From Pantoea sp. Ap-967 (GTDB taxonomy: Bacteria; Pseudomonadota; Gammaproteobacteria; Pseudomonadales; Pseudomonadaceae), in assembly GCF_011752565.1 (NCBI RefSeq), contig NZ_VWXK01000019.1, positions 62,001 to 126,000 of the forward strand: a stretch of DNA of 64,000 nt, read 5' to 3'. Position 1 is the stretch's first letter. Every line of letters begins with the position of its first letter. The position numbers were made by a program, and so were the translations under genes. Below are positions 26,523 to 35,346 of the stretch, piece by piece. The notes beneath the pieces are model-generated. The model had not been told where the DNA came from and did not search any database. It saw only the letters and a list, made by a program, of their open reading frames with translations.

Positions 26523-27508
26523 GGTCGTGTCTCGGCCATCTGGTAGGCGGTTTCCAGGGCGACGCGCAGGCTGCCGGTGTCAACCTTGCCGCTGCCGGCC
26601 AGGTCCAGGGCGGTGCCGTGGTCAACCGACGTGCGGATGATCGGCAAGCCCAGGGTCACGTTCACTGCAGCGCCAAAGCCTTTGTACTTGAGTACGGGCA
26701 GGCCCTGGTCGTGGTACATCGCCAGCACCGCGTCGCAGTGCTCCAGATATTTGGGGGTAAACAGGGTATCGGCCGGCAGTGGGCCGCGCAGGTCCATGCC
26801 TTCGGTACGCAGGCGTTCCAGCGTCGGCTCGATGATGTCGATTTCTTCGCGGCCAAGATGGCCGCCTTCCCCGGCATGCGGGTTGAGGCCACACACCAGG
26901 ATCCGCGGGTTGTCGATGCCGAACTTGTCACGCATGTCGGCATGCAGGATGCGGGTGACCCGCTCCAGGCGTTCAGCGGTGATGGCGTCGGCAACGTCGC
27001 GCAGCGGCAAGTGCGTGGTCACCAGGGCCACACGCAGGCCATGGGTTGCCAGCATCATCACCACCTGGGTGGTGTGGGTCAGTTCGGCGAGAAATTCGGT
27101 ATGGCCGGAGAAGGCGATACCGCTTTCATTGATCACGCCCTTGTGTACCGGGGCGGTGATCATCCCGGCGAAGTCACCGTCCAGGCAGCCTTGGCCTGCG
27201 CGGGTCAGGGTGTGCAGCACGAACGCGGCGTTGGCCTTGTTCAGCTGGCCCGGCACCACGGCGGCGGCCAATGGTGTATCCCAGACGTACAGGCTGCCAG
27301 CGCCAGCAGGCTGGTCAGGCCATTGGCCCGGTGCCACCGGCAGCAGGGTGACGGCCAGCCCCAGCTGGGTGGCCCGCTCGGCGAGCAGGTCACGGCTGGT
27401 GATGGCGATCAGGGGATGGGGCTGGGCGTCGGCGGCGAGCAGCAGGCACAGGTCGGGGCCTATGCCGGCTGGCTCGCCGGGGGTGACGGCGAAGCGCAGG
27501 GGCTTCAC
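26519..27508 (-). CDS. pdxA: 4-hydroxythreonine-4-phosphate dehydrogenase PdxA
   Basis: 329 residues. The N-terminus KPLRFAVTPGEPAGIGPDLC, metal-binding SGHTEFLAE and CGLNPHAGEGGHLG are the family landmarks, as is MYHDQGLPVLKYKGF. It oxidises 4-phosphohydroxy-L-threonine in the pyridoxal phosphate pathway. Its start overlaps the surA stop by four bases and its stop overlaps rsmA by four bases. Confidence 0.97.
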   Translation of the reverse strand: MKPLRFAVTPGEPAGIGPDLCLLLAADAQPHPLIAITSRDLLAERATQLGLAVTLLPVAPGQWPDQPAGAGSLYVWDTPLAAAVVPGQLNKANAAFVLHTLTRAGQGCLDGDFAGMITAPVHKGVINESGIAFSGHTEFLAELTHTTQVVMMLATHGLRVALVTTHLPLRDVADAITAERLERVTRILHADMRDKFGIDNPRILVCGLNPHAGEGGHLGREEIDIIEPTLERLRTEGMDLRGPLPADTLFTPKYLEHCDAVLAMYHDQGLPVLKYKGFGAAVNVTLGLPIIRTSVDHGTALDLAGSGKVDTGSLRVALETAYQMAETRP

Positions 27509-28824
27509 TGTGCGGCCTGGTCAGCGCCAGGCAGCTTGATTTCAACGTAGGCTTCGTCGCGGATCTGGCGCAGCCAGGTTTGCAGCTCTTCGTCGTACTT
27601 GCGGTTACGCAGCACGCTCAGGGCTTGTTGCTCACGCGCCTGCTCGGTGCTGTCGGTGGCACGGCGGCCCAACACTTCAAGGATGTGCCAGCCGAACTGG
27701 GTTTTGAACGGTTTGGTCACCACGCCTTGTTGGGCATTGGCCATCTGCTCGCGGAACTCCGGCACCAGGCTGTTCGGGTCAACCCAGTTGAGGTCGCCGC
27801 CGTTCAGCGCCGAACCTGGGTCTTCCGAGAAGCTTTTCGCCAGTTCAGCGAAGTCTTCGCCGTTCTGGATGCGGTCGTACAGGCGCTCGGCCAATTGCTT
27901 GGTGGCCGCTTCGCTGCGGATTTCGCTTGGCTTGATCAGGATATGGCGCACGTGCACTTCGTCACGCAGCACGTTCTCGCCGCCACCGCGCTTCTCCTCA
28001 AGCTTGAGGATGATGAAGCCGTTGGGGATGCGGATTGGCTGGGTGATGTCGCCGGTGGCCATGCTGCTGAGCATCTTGGCGAAGTCCGGTGGCAGTTGGC
28101 CGGCTTTACGCCAGCCCATCTCGCCGCCTTCCAGGGCGTTCTCGCTGGCGGAGCGGGCGATGGCCATCTGGCCGAAGTCCGCGCCTTGCTTGAGCTGCTG
28201 GTAGACGTCGCCAACCTGGCGGGCAGCGGCCTGGATGGCTTCGGAGTTGGCGCCTTCCGGGGTTGGGATGAGGATGTTGGCCAGGCGGTACTCTTCCGAC
28301 ATCTGCATCTTGCCCAAGTCGGAGTTGAGGAAGTTCTTCACTTCCTGCTCCGACACCTGGATGCGTTCGGCCACGCGACGCTGGCGCACGCGGCTGATGA
28401 TCATCTCGCGCTTGACCTGCTCGCGGGCGTCATCGAACGACAGGCCGTCATGGGCCAGGGCAGCGCGGAACTGCTCCAACGACATGCCATTGCGCTGGGC
28501 AATGGTGCCGATGGCCTGGTTCAGCTCCTCGTCGGTGATGCGGATGCCCGAGCGTTCGCCAATCTGCAGTTGCAGGTTCTCGACGATCAGGCGTTCAAGT
28601 ACTTGCTGCTCCAGGGCGCTGGTCGGCGGTACGCCGCCGCCGCGCTTGGCGATGGTTTGCTGCACTTCGTGGACACGTTGGTCCAGTTGGCTTTGCATGA
28701 CCACGTCGTTATCGACGATGGCCACCACGCGGTCCAGGGGTTGTACCGCGGCATGCACCGCGCCACTCAGCAATGCAGCGCCCAGCAACACTGGGCGCAG
28801 TCGATCAATAAGCTTGGTCTTCAC
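27505..28824 (-). CDS. surA: Periplasmic chaperone/peptidyl-prolyl isomerase SurA
   Basis: 439 residues with an N-terminal signal peptide (RPVLLGAALLSGAVHA, cleavage near residue 26). The SurA N-domain (VVMQSQLDQRVHEVQQTI) is followed by two parvulin domains (about residues 180-285 and 290-390; motifs ARSASENALEGGEMGW and DPGSALNGGDLNWVDP). It escorts outer-membrane proteins, including LptD, through the periplasm. Its gene begins 20 bases before the lptD stop, so client and chaperone are translated from one message. Confidence 0.97.
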   Translation of the reverse strand: MKTKLIDRLRPVLLGAALLSGAVHAAVQPLDRVVAIVDNDVVMQSQLDQRVHEVQQTIAKRGGGVPPTSALEQQVLERLIVENLQLQIGERSGIRITDEELNQAIGTIAQRNGMSLEQFRAALAHDGLSFDDAREQVKREMIISRVRQRRVAERIQVSEQEVKNFLNSDLGKMQMSEEYRLANILIPTPEGANSEAIQAAARQVGDVYQQLKQGADFGQMAIARSASENALEGGEMGWRKAGQLPPDFAKMLSSMATGDITQPIRIPNGFIILKLEEKRGGGENVLRDEVHVRHILIKPSEIRSEAATKQLAERLYDRIQNGEDFAELAKSFSEDPGSALNGGDLNWVDPNSLVPEFREQMANAQQGVVTKPFKTQFGWHILEVLGRRATDSTEQAREQQALSVLRNRKYDEELQTWLRQIRDEAYVEIKLPGADQAAQ

Positions 28825-31612
28825 GTTGACGATAACCTTGAATGCCTTGGTCGAGGAACGATTCCACCTTGTTGCCCACTACGCCGCCGAGGCCTTTCAG
28901 GACGATCTGCAGGAAGATGCCGTGGTCGCCTTTTTCGTTGGCTGGAGTGGCCTGGCTGAAGTCGTCGTAGTCGACCCAGTAACGGTTGATCAGGCGCAGT
29001 TTCCAGCAGCAGTTGTCGTACTCGAAACCGCCCATGGCTTCCAGGGTGCGGTTGCGGTTGTAGTCGTGCTGCCAGCGGGCGATCACGCTCCATTGCGGCA
29101 CGACCGGCCAGATGACCGAGAAGTCGTGCTGCTGGATCTTGTAGTAATCCTTGATGTAGTTCGCAGTGCCCGGCGTACCGTAGTCGCCGCCGCCCACTTT
29201 CCAGGTACCGGTGGTGGAGTCGTAGGCGATGGTGTCGTTGCGGTAGCGATAACCGAGGTTGACCACCTTGTTCGGGTTGTCTTCAGGCTGGTAGTGGAAC
29301 ATCGCGCTGCCCGAGCGGGTGCTGCGGCTGTCCGGGTCCCAGTTGAAGTCCGAATTGAAGCGCCAGTCGCGGTTGAAGTAGTAGTTGTACACCAGCGCGT
29401 AGGGCGAAACATCGGACTGCGAGTCTTTGCGAGTGCGGTAGTCGATGCCTGGCAGCTGGACCTTGCGGTCCTTGAAGTAGTACGCCTGGCCGATGCTGAA
29501 GTTCTGCCGCTCGAAGCCGTTGTCCTCGATCCAGCGGGTGGTCACGCCCAGCGACAGCTTGTTCTCGTCGCCGATGCGGTCGGTGCCGCTGAAGCGGTTG
29601 TCGCGGAACAGCGAATCGTAGCTGAACAGGGTTTCACCCGAGTCGAACAGCGGAATGTCCGTCTGGTCCTTGTATGGGACGTAGAGGTAGAACAGGCGCG
29701 GTTCGAGGGTCTGGCGGTAGTTCGTGCCGAACAGCGACGTGTTGCGGTCGAAGTACAGGCCGCTGTCGACGCTGAAGATCGGGACGTCGCGGTCCTGGGT
29801 GCTGTTGAAGTCACCGTAAAGCGAGGTCAGGCCTGGGTTATTGGCGATATCGCTCTTGCCCTTGCCATCCAGGTCCAGATCGTAGTGGGTGTACATGTAT
29901 TTCAACTTCGGCGTGATGTAGCCGTAGCTGGCGGTCATCGGCAGGCTGATGGCCGGCGCGACGTTCAGGCGAGTACCGTTGGCACGGGCGACACCGAACA
30001 CGTTTTCGTCGAGGCGACGCCCAGGGAAACCGGCGGTATCGTCAGCAAAGCCGTTCTTGTCGGTCACGAAGTCATTCTTCAGGTCACGATCGAAACGCAC
30101 GGCCTCGGTTTCGTAGCTGAAGTCGAACCCGCTGGGGTGATACGGCAGCATGCCATTCAGGGTGATCTGCGGCAGCTTGTTGTACGGGGTGATCTGCGAC
30201 AGGGTCGCCATCTCGTACGCTTGCGCATTCAGGCGTGCGGTGTAGGTATCGCCACGCCAGGTCAGGGCACCTTGCTGGTTAACCACATCGCGGCTCTTGA
30301 CGCCGATCTGGTCGGTTTCAAGGTCCTGGAAGTAGAACGGATCGCTGATGTCGGTGTAATCGACTTCAGTCATCAGGCGCTCATCCAGGCCGCCCTTGTG
30401 CTGCCAGTTGATCATCCAGCGCTGTTTTTCGTAGTCCGTCTGCTTCTTGCGGTCATCGTCCTCGTCGTTCAGGTACGCGCCGCCGAACTGGCCTTCGCTG
30501 GACTTGGTCAGGTAGCGGAACTCGCCTTCCATCAGCAGGCCGCGCTTGGTCATGTAGCGCGGGTACAACGTGGCGTCGTAGTTCGGTGCCAGGTTGAAGT
30601 AGTACGGCGTAACCAGCATGAAGCCGGTGTCGCTGGTGCTGCTGAACGATGGCGGCAGGAAGCCGGACTGGCGACGGTCGTCGATCGGGAAGTAGATGTA
30701 CGGTGTGTAGAGCACCGGAATATCTTTGACCCGCAGGGTGACGTTGGTCGCGGTACCGAAACCGGTGGCCGGGTTCAGGGTGATGTTGTTGCCCTTGAGC
30801 TGCCAGGCGTTGCTGCCCGGTTCGCACGTGGTGTACGTACCGTCCTTGAGACGGATGATGGCGTTTTCACCACGCTTGGCGTACAGGGCGTTGCCGCGAA
30901 TGTGCGACTTGTGCATCACGTATTCGGCGTTGTCGACCTGGGCTTCGCCCGTGTCGAGCTGGATCTGCGCCTCGTCGCCAACCACCAGCGAGCCGTTGTC
31001 GCGGATCTTGACGTTGCCCTTGAGCTCGCCGCGGTTCTCGGCCTGGTACAGGTTGGCCTCGTCGGCTTCGACCTGCATGCTGCCCTGGCGCATCACCACG
31101 TTACCGGCGAGGGTAGCGATCTGCTGCTCCTGCTGGTACTTGGACACCTTGGCATTGATGTAGGTCGGCGACTCGTCCTTGGGCGTGGTGTCTGCCATGC
31201 CTGGGCGGGTTGGCTCGATGTACGCGCCACCGCAATACGGGCCGGTTTCGGCCAGCTGGGCAGCGGTGAGCTTTTCACGCGGTACCCAGTCCAGGTGGCT
31301 GTAGTCGGCGCTGCGCGCTTTCAGGCCACGGCCCTTGGCCTCGGTAACCAGCACGGGCTTGTCGGCGTTCTCGGCCTCGGCCGCAGGGGCTTCGGTGCCG
31401 GACGTGAGCGCAGCGCCCTCGTGCACCGGGCGCGGAGGCAGGTTGTTGACGGGGGCCTTGGGCTTGCAGTCCCAGCCACCGGAGGCGGACACTTGGCAGT
31501 CGAACTGCTCGGCTGCCACCACGTACGAGGTGGCAAGAGGTTGCAGGGCCAGCAGACCGCCGGTCACCAGCAACGGAAACTTTCTACGAAACGCGGGGGA
31601 TTTCAATGCCAT
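28805..31612 (-). CDS. lptD: LPS-assembly outer membrane protein LptD
   Basis: 935 residues from MALKSPAFRRKFPLLVTGGL; in-frame ATGs further upstream (to 31840) lie in the amgK promoter region and are rejected. A signal peptide ends near residue 33 (SYVVAAEQ). A periplasmic OstA jellyroll occupies about residues 140-330, and a long beta-barrel with many aromatic-rich strands fills the rest. Cysteines suited to the inter-domain disulfides are visible at the N-terminus (FDC, WDC) and near the C-terminus (DNCCWKLRL). With LptE it inserts LPS into the outer leaflet. It is the first gene of the overlapping lptD-surA-pdxA-rsmA operon and divergent from amgK. Confidence 0.96.
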   Translation of the reverse strand: MALKSPAFRRKFPLLVTGGLLALQPLATSYVVAAEQFDCQVSASGGWDCKPKAPVNNLPPRPVHEGAALTSGTEAPAAEAENADKPVLVTEAKGRGLKARSADYSHLDWVPREKLTAAQLAETGPYCGGAYIEPTRPGMADTTPKDESPTYINAKVSKYQQEQQIATLAGNVVMRQGSMQVEADEANLYQAENRGELKGNVKIRDNGSLVVGDEAQIQLDTGEAQVDNAEYVMHKSHIRGNALYAKRGENAIIRLKDGTYTTCEPGSNAWQLKGNNITLNPATGFGTATNVTLRVKDIPVLYTPYIYFPIDDRRQSGFLPPSFSSTSDTGFMLVTPYYFNLAPNYDATLYPRYMTKRGLLMEGEFRYLTKSSEGQFGGAYLNDEDDDRKKQTDYEKQRWMINWQHKGGLDERLMTEVDYTDISDPFYFQDLETDQIGVKSRDVVNQQGALTWRGDTYTARLNAQAYEMATLSQITPYNKLPQITLNGMLPYHPSGFDFSYETEAVRFDRDLKNDFVTDKNGFADDTAGFPGRRLDENVFGVARANGTRLNVAPAISLPMTASYGYITPKLKYMYTHYDLDLDGKGKSDIANNPGLTSLYGDFNSTQDRDVPIFSVDSGLYFDRNTSLFGTNYRQTLEPRLFYLYVPYKDQTDIPLFDSGETLFSYDSLFRDNRFSGTDRIGDENKLSLGVTTRWIEDNGFERQNFSIGQAYYFKDRKVQLPGIDYRTRKDSQSDVSPYALVYNYYFNRDWRFNSDFNWDPDSRSTRSGSAMFHYQPEDNPNKVVNLGYRYRNDTIAYDSTTGTWKVGGGDYGTPGTANYIKDYYKIQQHDFSVIWPVVPQWSVIARWQHDYNRNRTLEAMGGFEYDNCCWKLRLINRYWVDYDDFSQATPANEKGDHGIFLQIVLKGLGGVVGNKVESFLDQGIQGYRQREDQAY

Positions 31613-31743
31613 CTTATTAGTCCGGGCTTCCTGCGTGCCATCTGCCCGCGTGTGGGGGCCGCACGCCTCTCGATGGTCTGAAAAAGATGCTGGATAATAA
31701 AGCATGACCCGCTTGACGGCTAGGGCCGTCGGAGACCCTTGTA

Positions 31744-32763
31744 ATGCCTGAACACGATGTACGCCTGCAACAACTGACGGCCTGGCTCCATGAACAGCTC
31801 GACGGCCTATTCCGCGACAACGCCTGGGGCGAGGTGCCACAAGGCACGCTGACCGCCGCCAGCAGCGATGCCAGCTTCCGCCGCTACTTCCGCTGGCAGG
31901 GTGCAGGCCACAGTTTCGTGATCATGGACGCACCGCCCCCGCAGGAAAATTGCCGACCGTTCGTCGCCATTGACCACCTGCTGGCCAGCGCTGGCGTGCA
32001 CGTGCCGCAGATTCACGCCCAGGACCTGGAGCGCGGCTTCTTGTTGCTCGGCGACCTGGGGCACCAGACCTACCTGGACATCATCGGCAACGACAACGCC
32101 GATGCCCTGTTCGCCGATGCCATCGACGCCTTGCTGGCCTTTCAGCGCCTGCCGATGGACGCGCCAGTGCCCAGCTACGACGATGCCTTGCTGCGCCGTG
32201 AGGTCGAGCTGTTCCCCGAATGGTATGTCGGCCGCGAGCTTGGCCTGGCCTTGAGCGATGCACAGAAAGCCCGCTGGCAGCGCATCAGCCAGTTGCTGAT
32301 CGACAGCGCCCTGGCCCAGCCCAAAGTGCTGGTGCACCGCGACTACATGCCGCGCAACCTGATGCAGAGCACGCCCAACCCAGGTGTGCTGGACTTCCAG
32401 GACGCGGTCTACGGCCCGGTCACCTACGACATCACCTGCCTGTTCAAGGATGCCTTCCTCAGCTGGCCGCAGCCGCGCGTCGAAGCCTGGCTGCGCAATT
32501 ACTGGGAACAGGCGCAGGCGGCCGGCATCCCGGTGCAGCCTGTATTCGAAGACTTCCAACGCGCCAGCGACCTGATGGGCGTGCAGCGCCACCTCAAGGT
32601 GATCGGTATCTTCGCGCGTATCTGCCACCGCGACGGCAAACCGCGCTACCTGGCCGACGTGCCGCGTTTCTTCGCCTATATAGATGAAGTGATCAGCCGT
32701 CGCCCGGAACTGGCCGAACTGGGCGAGCTGATTGCCGAACTCAAAGCCGGAGCGCGTGCATGA
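31744..32763 (+). CDS. amgK: N-acetylmuramate/N-acetylglucosamine kinase AmgK
   Basis: 339 residues with an aminoglycoside phosphotransferase fold: catalytic loop VHRDYMPRNLM near residues 197-207 and metal-binding DFQDAVYGPVTYD. In P. putida the gene upstream of murU phosphorylates the anomeric position of MurNAc and GlcNAc, starting a recycling shortcut that leads directly to UDP-MurNAc and bypasses fosfomycin-sensitive MurA. Its stop overlaps murU by four bases. It is divergent from lptD over a 131-base gap. Confidence 0.93.
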   Translation: MPEHDVRLQQLTAWLHEQLDGLFRDNAWGEVPQGTLTAASSDASFRRYFRWQGAGHSFVIMDAPPPQENCRPFVAIDHLLASAGVHVPQIHAQDLERGFLLLGDLGHQTYLDIIGNDNADALFADAIDALLAFQRLPMDAPVPSYDDALLRREVELFPEWYVGRELGLALSDAQKARWQRISQLLIDSALAQPKVLVHRDYMPRNLMQSTPNPGVLDFQDAVYGPVTYDITCLFKDAFLSWPQPRVEAWLRNYWEQAQAAGIPVQPVFEDFQRASDLMGVQRHLKVIGIFARICHRDGKPRYLADVPRFFAYIDEVISRRPELAELGELIAELKAGARA

Positions 32764-33431
32764 AGGCAATGATCCTGGCGGCAGGCAAAGGCGAGCGCAT
32801 GCGCCCGCTGACCCTGCACACGCCAAAACCCCTGGTGCCGGTGGCGGGCCAGCCGCTGATCGAATACCACCTGCGTGCCCTGGCCGCTGCCGGCTTCACC
32901 GAGGTGGTGATCAACCATGCCTGGCTTGGCCAGCAGATCGAAGACCACCTGGGCGACGGCAGCCGTTTTGGCCTGAGCATCCGCTATTCGCCCGAGGGCG
33001 AGCCGCTGGAAACCGGCGGCGGTATCTTCAAGGCCTTGCCGTTGCTCGGTGACGCGCCGTTCGCCCTGGTAAACGGTGATGTCTGGACCGATTTCGATTT
33101 CACCCGCCTGCGCGCGCCGCTGCAGGGCCTAGCGCACCTGGTACTGGTGGACAACCCCGGGCACCACGGGCGTGGTGACTTCCGCCTGTTGGGCGAGCGC
33201 GTGGTGGACGGCGACGAGGCACCCGGCACCCTGACCTTCAGCGGCCTGTCGGTGCTGCACCCGGCATTGTTCGCGGGTTGCCAGGCCGGCGCCTTCAAGC
33301 TGGCGCCGTTGTTGCGCAAGGCCATGGCAGAGGGGCAGGTGAGTGGCGAGCATCACCCGGGGCATTGGGTGGATGTCGGCACCCTGGAGCGCCTGGCCGA
33401 GGTTGAACGCCTGATTGGCGAGCGCGCCTGA
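32760..33431 (+). CDS. murU: N-acetylmuramate-1-phosphate uridylyltransferase MurU
   Basis: 223 residues of a compact nucleotidyltransferase: the signature LAAGKGERMRPLTLHTPKPL is at residues 6-25, and NGDVWTDFDF carries the metal-binding Asp. It makes UDP-MurNAc from MurNAc-1-phosphate produced by AmgK. The neighbour djlA starts two bases after its stop. Confidence 0.93.
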   Translation: MKAMILAAGKGERMRPLTLHTPKPLVPVAGQPLIEYHLRALAAAGFTEVVINHAWLGQQIEDHLGDGSRFGLSIRYSPEGEPLETGGGIFKALPLLGDAPFALVNGDVWTDFDFTRLRAPLQGLAHLVLVDNPGHHGRGDFRLLGERVVDGDEAPGTLTFSGLSVLHPALFAGCQAGAFKLAPLLRKAMAEGQVSGEHHPGHWVDVGTLERLAEVERLIGERA

Positions 33432-33432
33432 G

Positions 33433-34197
33433 ATGTGGTGGCCAGGGACGGTAATCGGCCTGGGCGCGGGGTTCGCGGTTGCCAGCATTCCCGGTGCACT
33501 GCTGGGTGCGCTGCTGGGCCAGGCCATGGACCGGCGCATCCGCGTGCAGGGCTGGGACGACATGCGCGAGCGCCTGGGTGGGCGCCCGGCTCTGCGCGAC
33601 GAAGAACTGCTGTTCGTGTTGCTTGGGCGCCTGGCCAAGAGTGATGGGCGGGTGGCTGAGCAGCATATCCAGCAGGCGCGCCAGGAGATGGTGCGCCTGG
33701 ACCTGGCCGAGGCGGCCCGCCTGCGTGCCATCGCTGCATTCAACCGGGGCAAGGCCGGCAAGGACCGGCTGGCCCGCCATCTGCAGCGCATCCGCCTGCA
33801 GCCGCATGCCGCCGAAGGCACCTTGCGCGCTTGTTGGCGCATGGCCTGGGCGGATGGCAAGGCCGGGCAGCACGAGCGCGACCTGCTGTTGGACTGGGGG
33901 CAAAAGCTCGGCCTGAGCCGGCGCCAGGTGCAGGCCATGTCGCTGGAGTACGAGCCGCGCAAAGTGGCCGTTGCCAGCAATGTCATGACCTATGCAGCGG
34001 CGCTGCGGTTGCTCGGGGTGTTGGCCGATACCGAGGGCGACAAGGTCAAGCAGGCCTACCGGCGCCTGGTCAGTCGGCATCACCCCGACAAGCTGGCCGG
34101 CAGCGGCGCCAGCGAGGCCCAACTGCGCGAGGCGACCGAGCGGACCCGCGAGCTGCACCAGGCCTATGCCATCATTCGCAAGCGGCGGGGGCTGTAG
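33433..34197 (+). CDS. djlA: DjlA-like membrane co-chaperone with J domain
   Basis: 254 residues from MWWPGTVIGLGAGFAVASIP. A single N-terminal membrane helix with glycine repeats is followed by a TerB-like helical region (LLFVLLGRLAKSDGRVAEQH, RACWRMAWADGKAG). A C-terminal J domain (about residues 190-254) carries the HPD tripeptide in SRHHPDKLAGSG. This order matches DjlA, which stimulates DnaK ATPase at the inner membrane. It is the third gene of amgK-murU-djlA. Confidence 0.88.
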   Translation: MWWPGTVIGLGAGFAVASIPGALLGALLGQAMDRRIRVQGWDDMRERLGGRPALRDEELLFVLLGRLAKSDGRVAEQHIQQARQEMVRLDLAEAARLRAIAAFNRGKAGKDRLARHLQRIRLQPHAAEGTLRACWRMAWADGKAGQHERDLLLDWGQKLGLSRRQVQAMSLEYEPRKVAVASNVMTYAAALRLLGVLADTEGDKVKQAYRRLVSRHHPDKLAGSGASEAQLREATERTRELHQAYAIIRKRRGL

Positions 34198-34212
34198 CGC
34201 CCCATGGTGGGG

Positions 34213-34240
34213 CGCATCGCGAGCTTTGCTCGCTCCTACC
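34213..34240. repeat. Single REP element
   Basis: gcatcgcgagctttgctcgc followed by tcctac matches the AT-loop class of REP seen also at 43.0, 46.3 and 63.6 kb. It lies between convergent djlA and the DUF3530 gene, whose stop is ten bases away. Confidence 0.75.
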
Positions 34241-34249
34241 GGTCCTGCG

Positions 34250-35251
34250 TCAATCCTGTGTGGGGCTTATCCAGCCTCTGATCCGGCGGAACAATTGTTC
34301 CTGCTCGCCCGCCGGGTTCGCTGGCATGGCAATCAGCGACAGCTGCTTGTACTGGCTGTCTTTCTGCCGCTTGCTGGCCTGCAGGCGCAGTGCGGCAGCA
34401 TTGCGGTCGGCGGTACGGGTGGCGTAGTAGAGGTCGGCAGCCGGCACTTTCAGGGTGGGCGTCAGGCTTTCCAGGTCGTGTTCGACCCGCGCCGGGGTCT
34501 GCGCTGCCACCATCACCAGCTTCTGCACCTGCGGCGGTTGCTTCTCGCTCAGGTAGCGCGCTGCCCAGTAGGCACCGCTGCCATGGCCAATCAGCACGAT
34601 GCTGCGTGCCTGGTGCTGCTGGGCATAGGCCACCGCCGCATCGAGGCGGGCGAAGATGCGCTCGGCATCGGCCTTGTCGTTCTGCTCGTCGGCCTTCGCC
34701 GCATCGGTGCTTTCAGCTGTGTCGGCATCCGCCGCGGTGGCCTGGGCAACATTGGCATTGGCGTCGGCGGGGGTGTCCTTGGCCGGGGCGCTTTCGCCTT
34801 TGCCGGGCTCCGGCTGAGCGGCGGGTGTGGCCTCGACCCGTGCCTGCGGGGCATCGGCGAGCAGGTCGGGCAGGCTGACGCTCAGGCTGTGCCAGCCAAC
34901 ATCCGGGAATTTGCGCCGCAGTGGGCCGACCGTATTGGGCCAGTCGGCATTCTCGCCGGCCCCGGGCACGATGATCACCGCCCCCTTGGGGTCGCTGTCG
35001 TTGGCTGACTTCCACAAGGCCAGGAAGTTGTCCGCGCCGGCCTGCAGGGTTTGCTGCTCGGCCTTGGGCGCCAGGCGCTCAAGGGCGGCAGCGTCTTCCT
35101 GGCTGCGCTCCAGCAGCGGTGGGCGCGTGGCCTCGGCAGCGGGCGCTTCGGCGGCAGCCTTGGGGGGTTCGGCATCGGCAGCCAGGGCGCCGAGTGGAAG
35201 AAGCGAGGCCAGGCAGCACATTGCCAGCGTCGTGCGATAAAGTGTGGACAT
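34250..35251 (-). CDS. DUF3530 family exported alpha/beta hydrolase-like protein
   Basis: 333 residues with a signal peptide (LAMCCLASLLPLGALAADA, cleavage near residue 25). A nucleophile-elbow-like LIGHGSGAYWA at about residues 215-226 suggests an alpha/beta hydrolase fold. About 65 residues in the middle (around 130-195) are low-complexity and Ala/Asp/Glu/Pro-rich (AKDTPADANANVAQATAADA), a disordered insertion. The substrate is unknown. It faces the sensor kinase gene across 95 bases. Confidence 0.82.
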   Translation of the reverse strand: MSTLYRTTLAMCCLASLLPLGALAADAEPPKAAAEAPAAEATRPPLLERSQEDAAALERLAPKAEQQTLQAGADNFLALWKSANDSDPKGAVIIVPGAGENADWPNTVGPLRRKFPDVGWHSLSVSLPDLLADAPQARVEATPAAQPEPGKGESAPAKDTPADANANVAQATAADADTAESTDAAKADEQNDKADAERIFARLDAAVAYAQQHQARSIVLIGHGSGAYWAARYLSEKQPPQVQKLVMVAAQTPARVEHDLESLTPTLKVPAADLYYATRTADRNAAALRLQASKRQKDSQYKQLSLIAMPANPAGEQEQLFRRIRGWISPTQD

Positions 35252-35346
35252 GAATCAACCCAAGGCCAGAATGATACCGGCAGCCTAATAGTATTTGCCC
35301 GTGACGGCCATGCTGCAGGGCCGCCTTTGCCAAGACGAGCGTGTAG

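Noticed and set aside
28235..31681. 1148-codon open frame antisense to surA and lptD
   Set aside because: No recognisable motif and no start region of its own; it is the complement of strongly supported genes.
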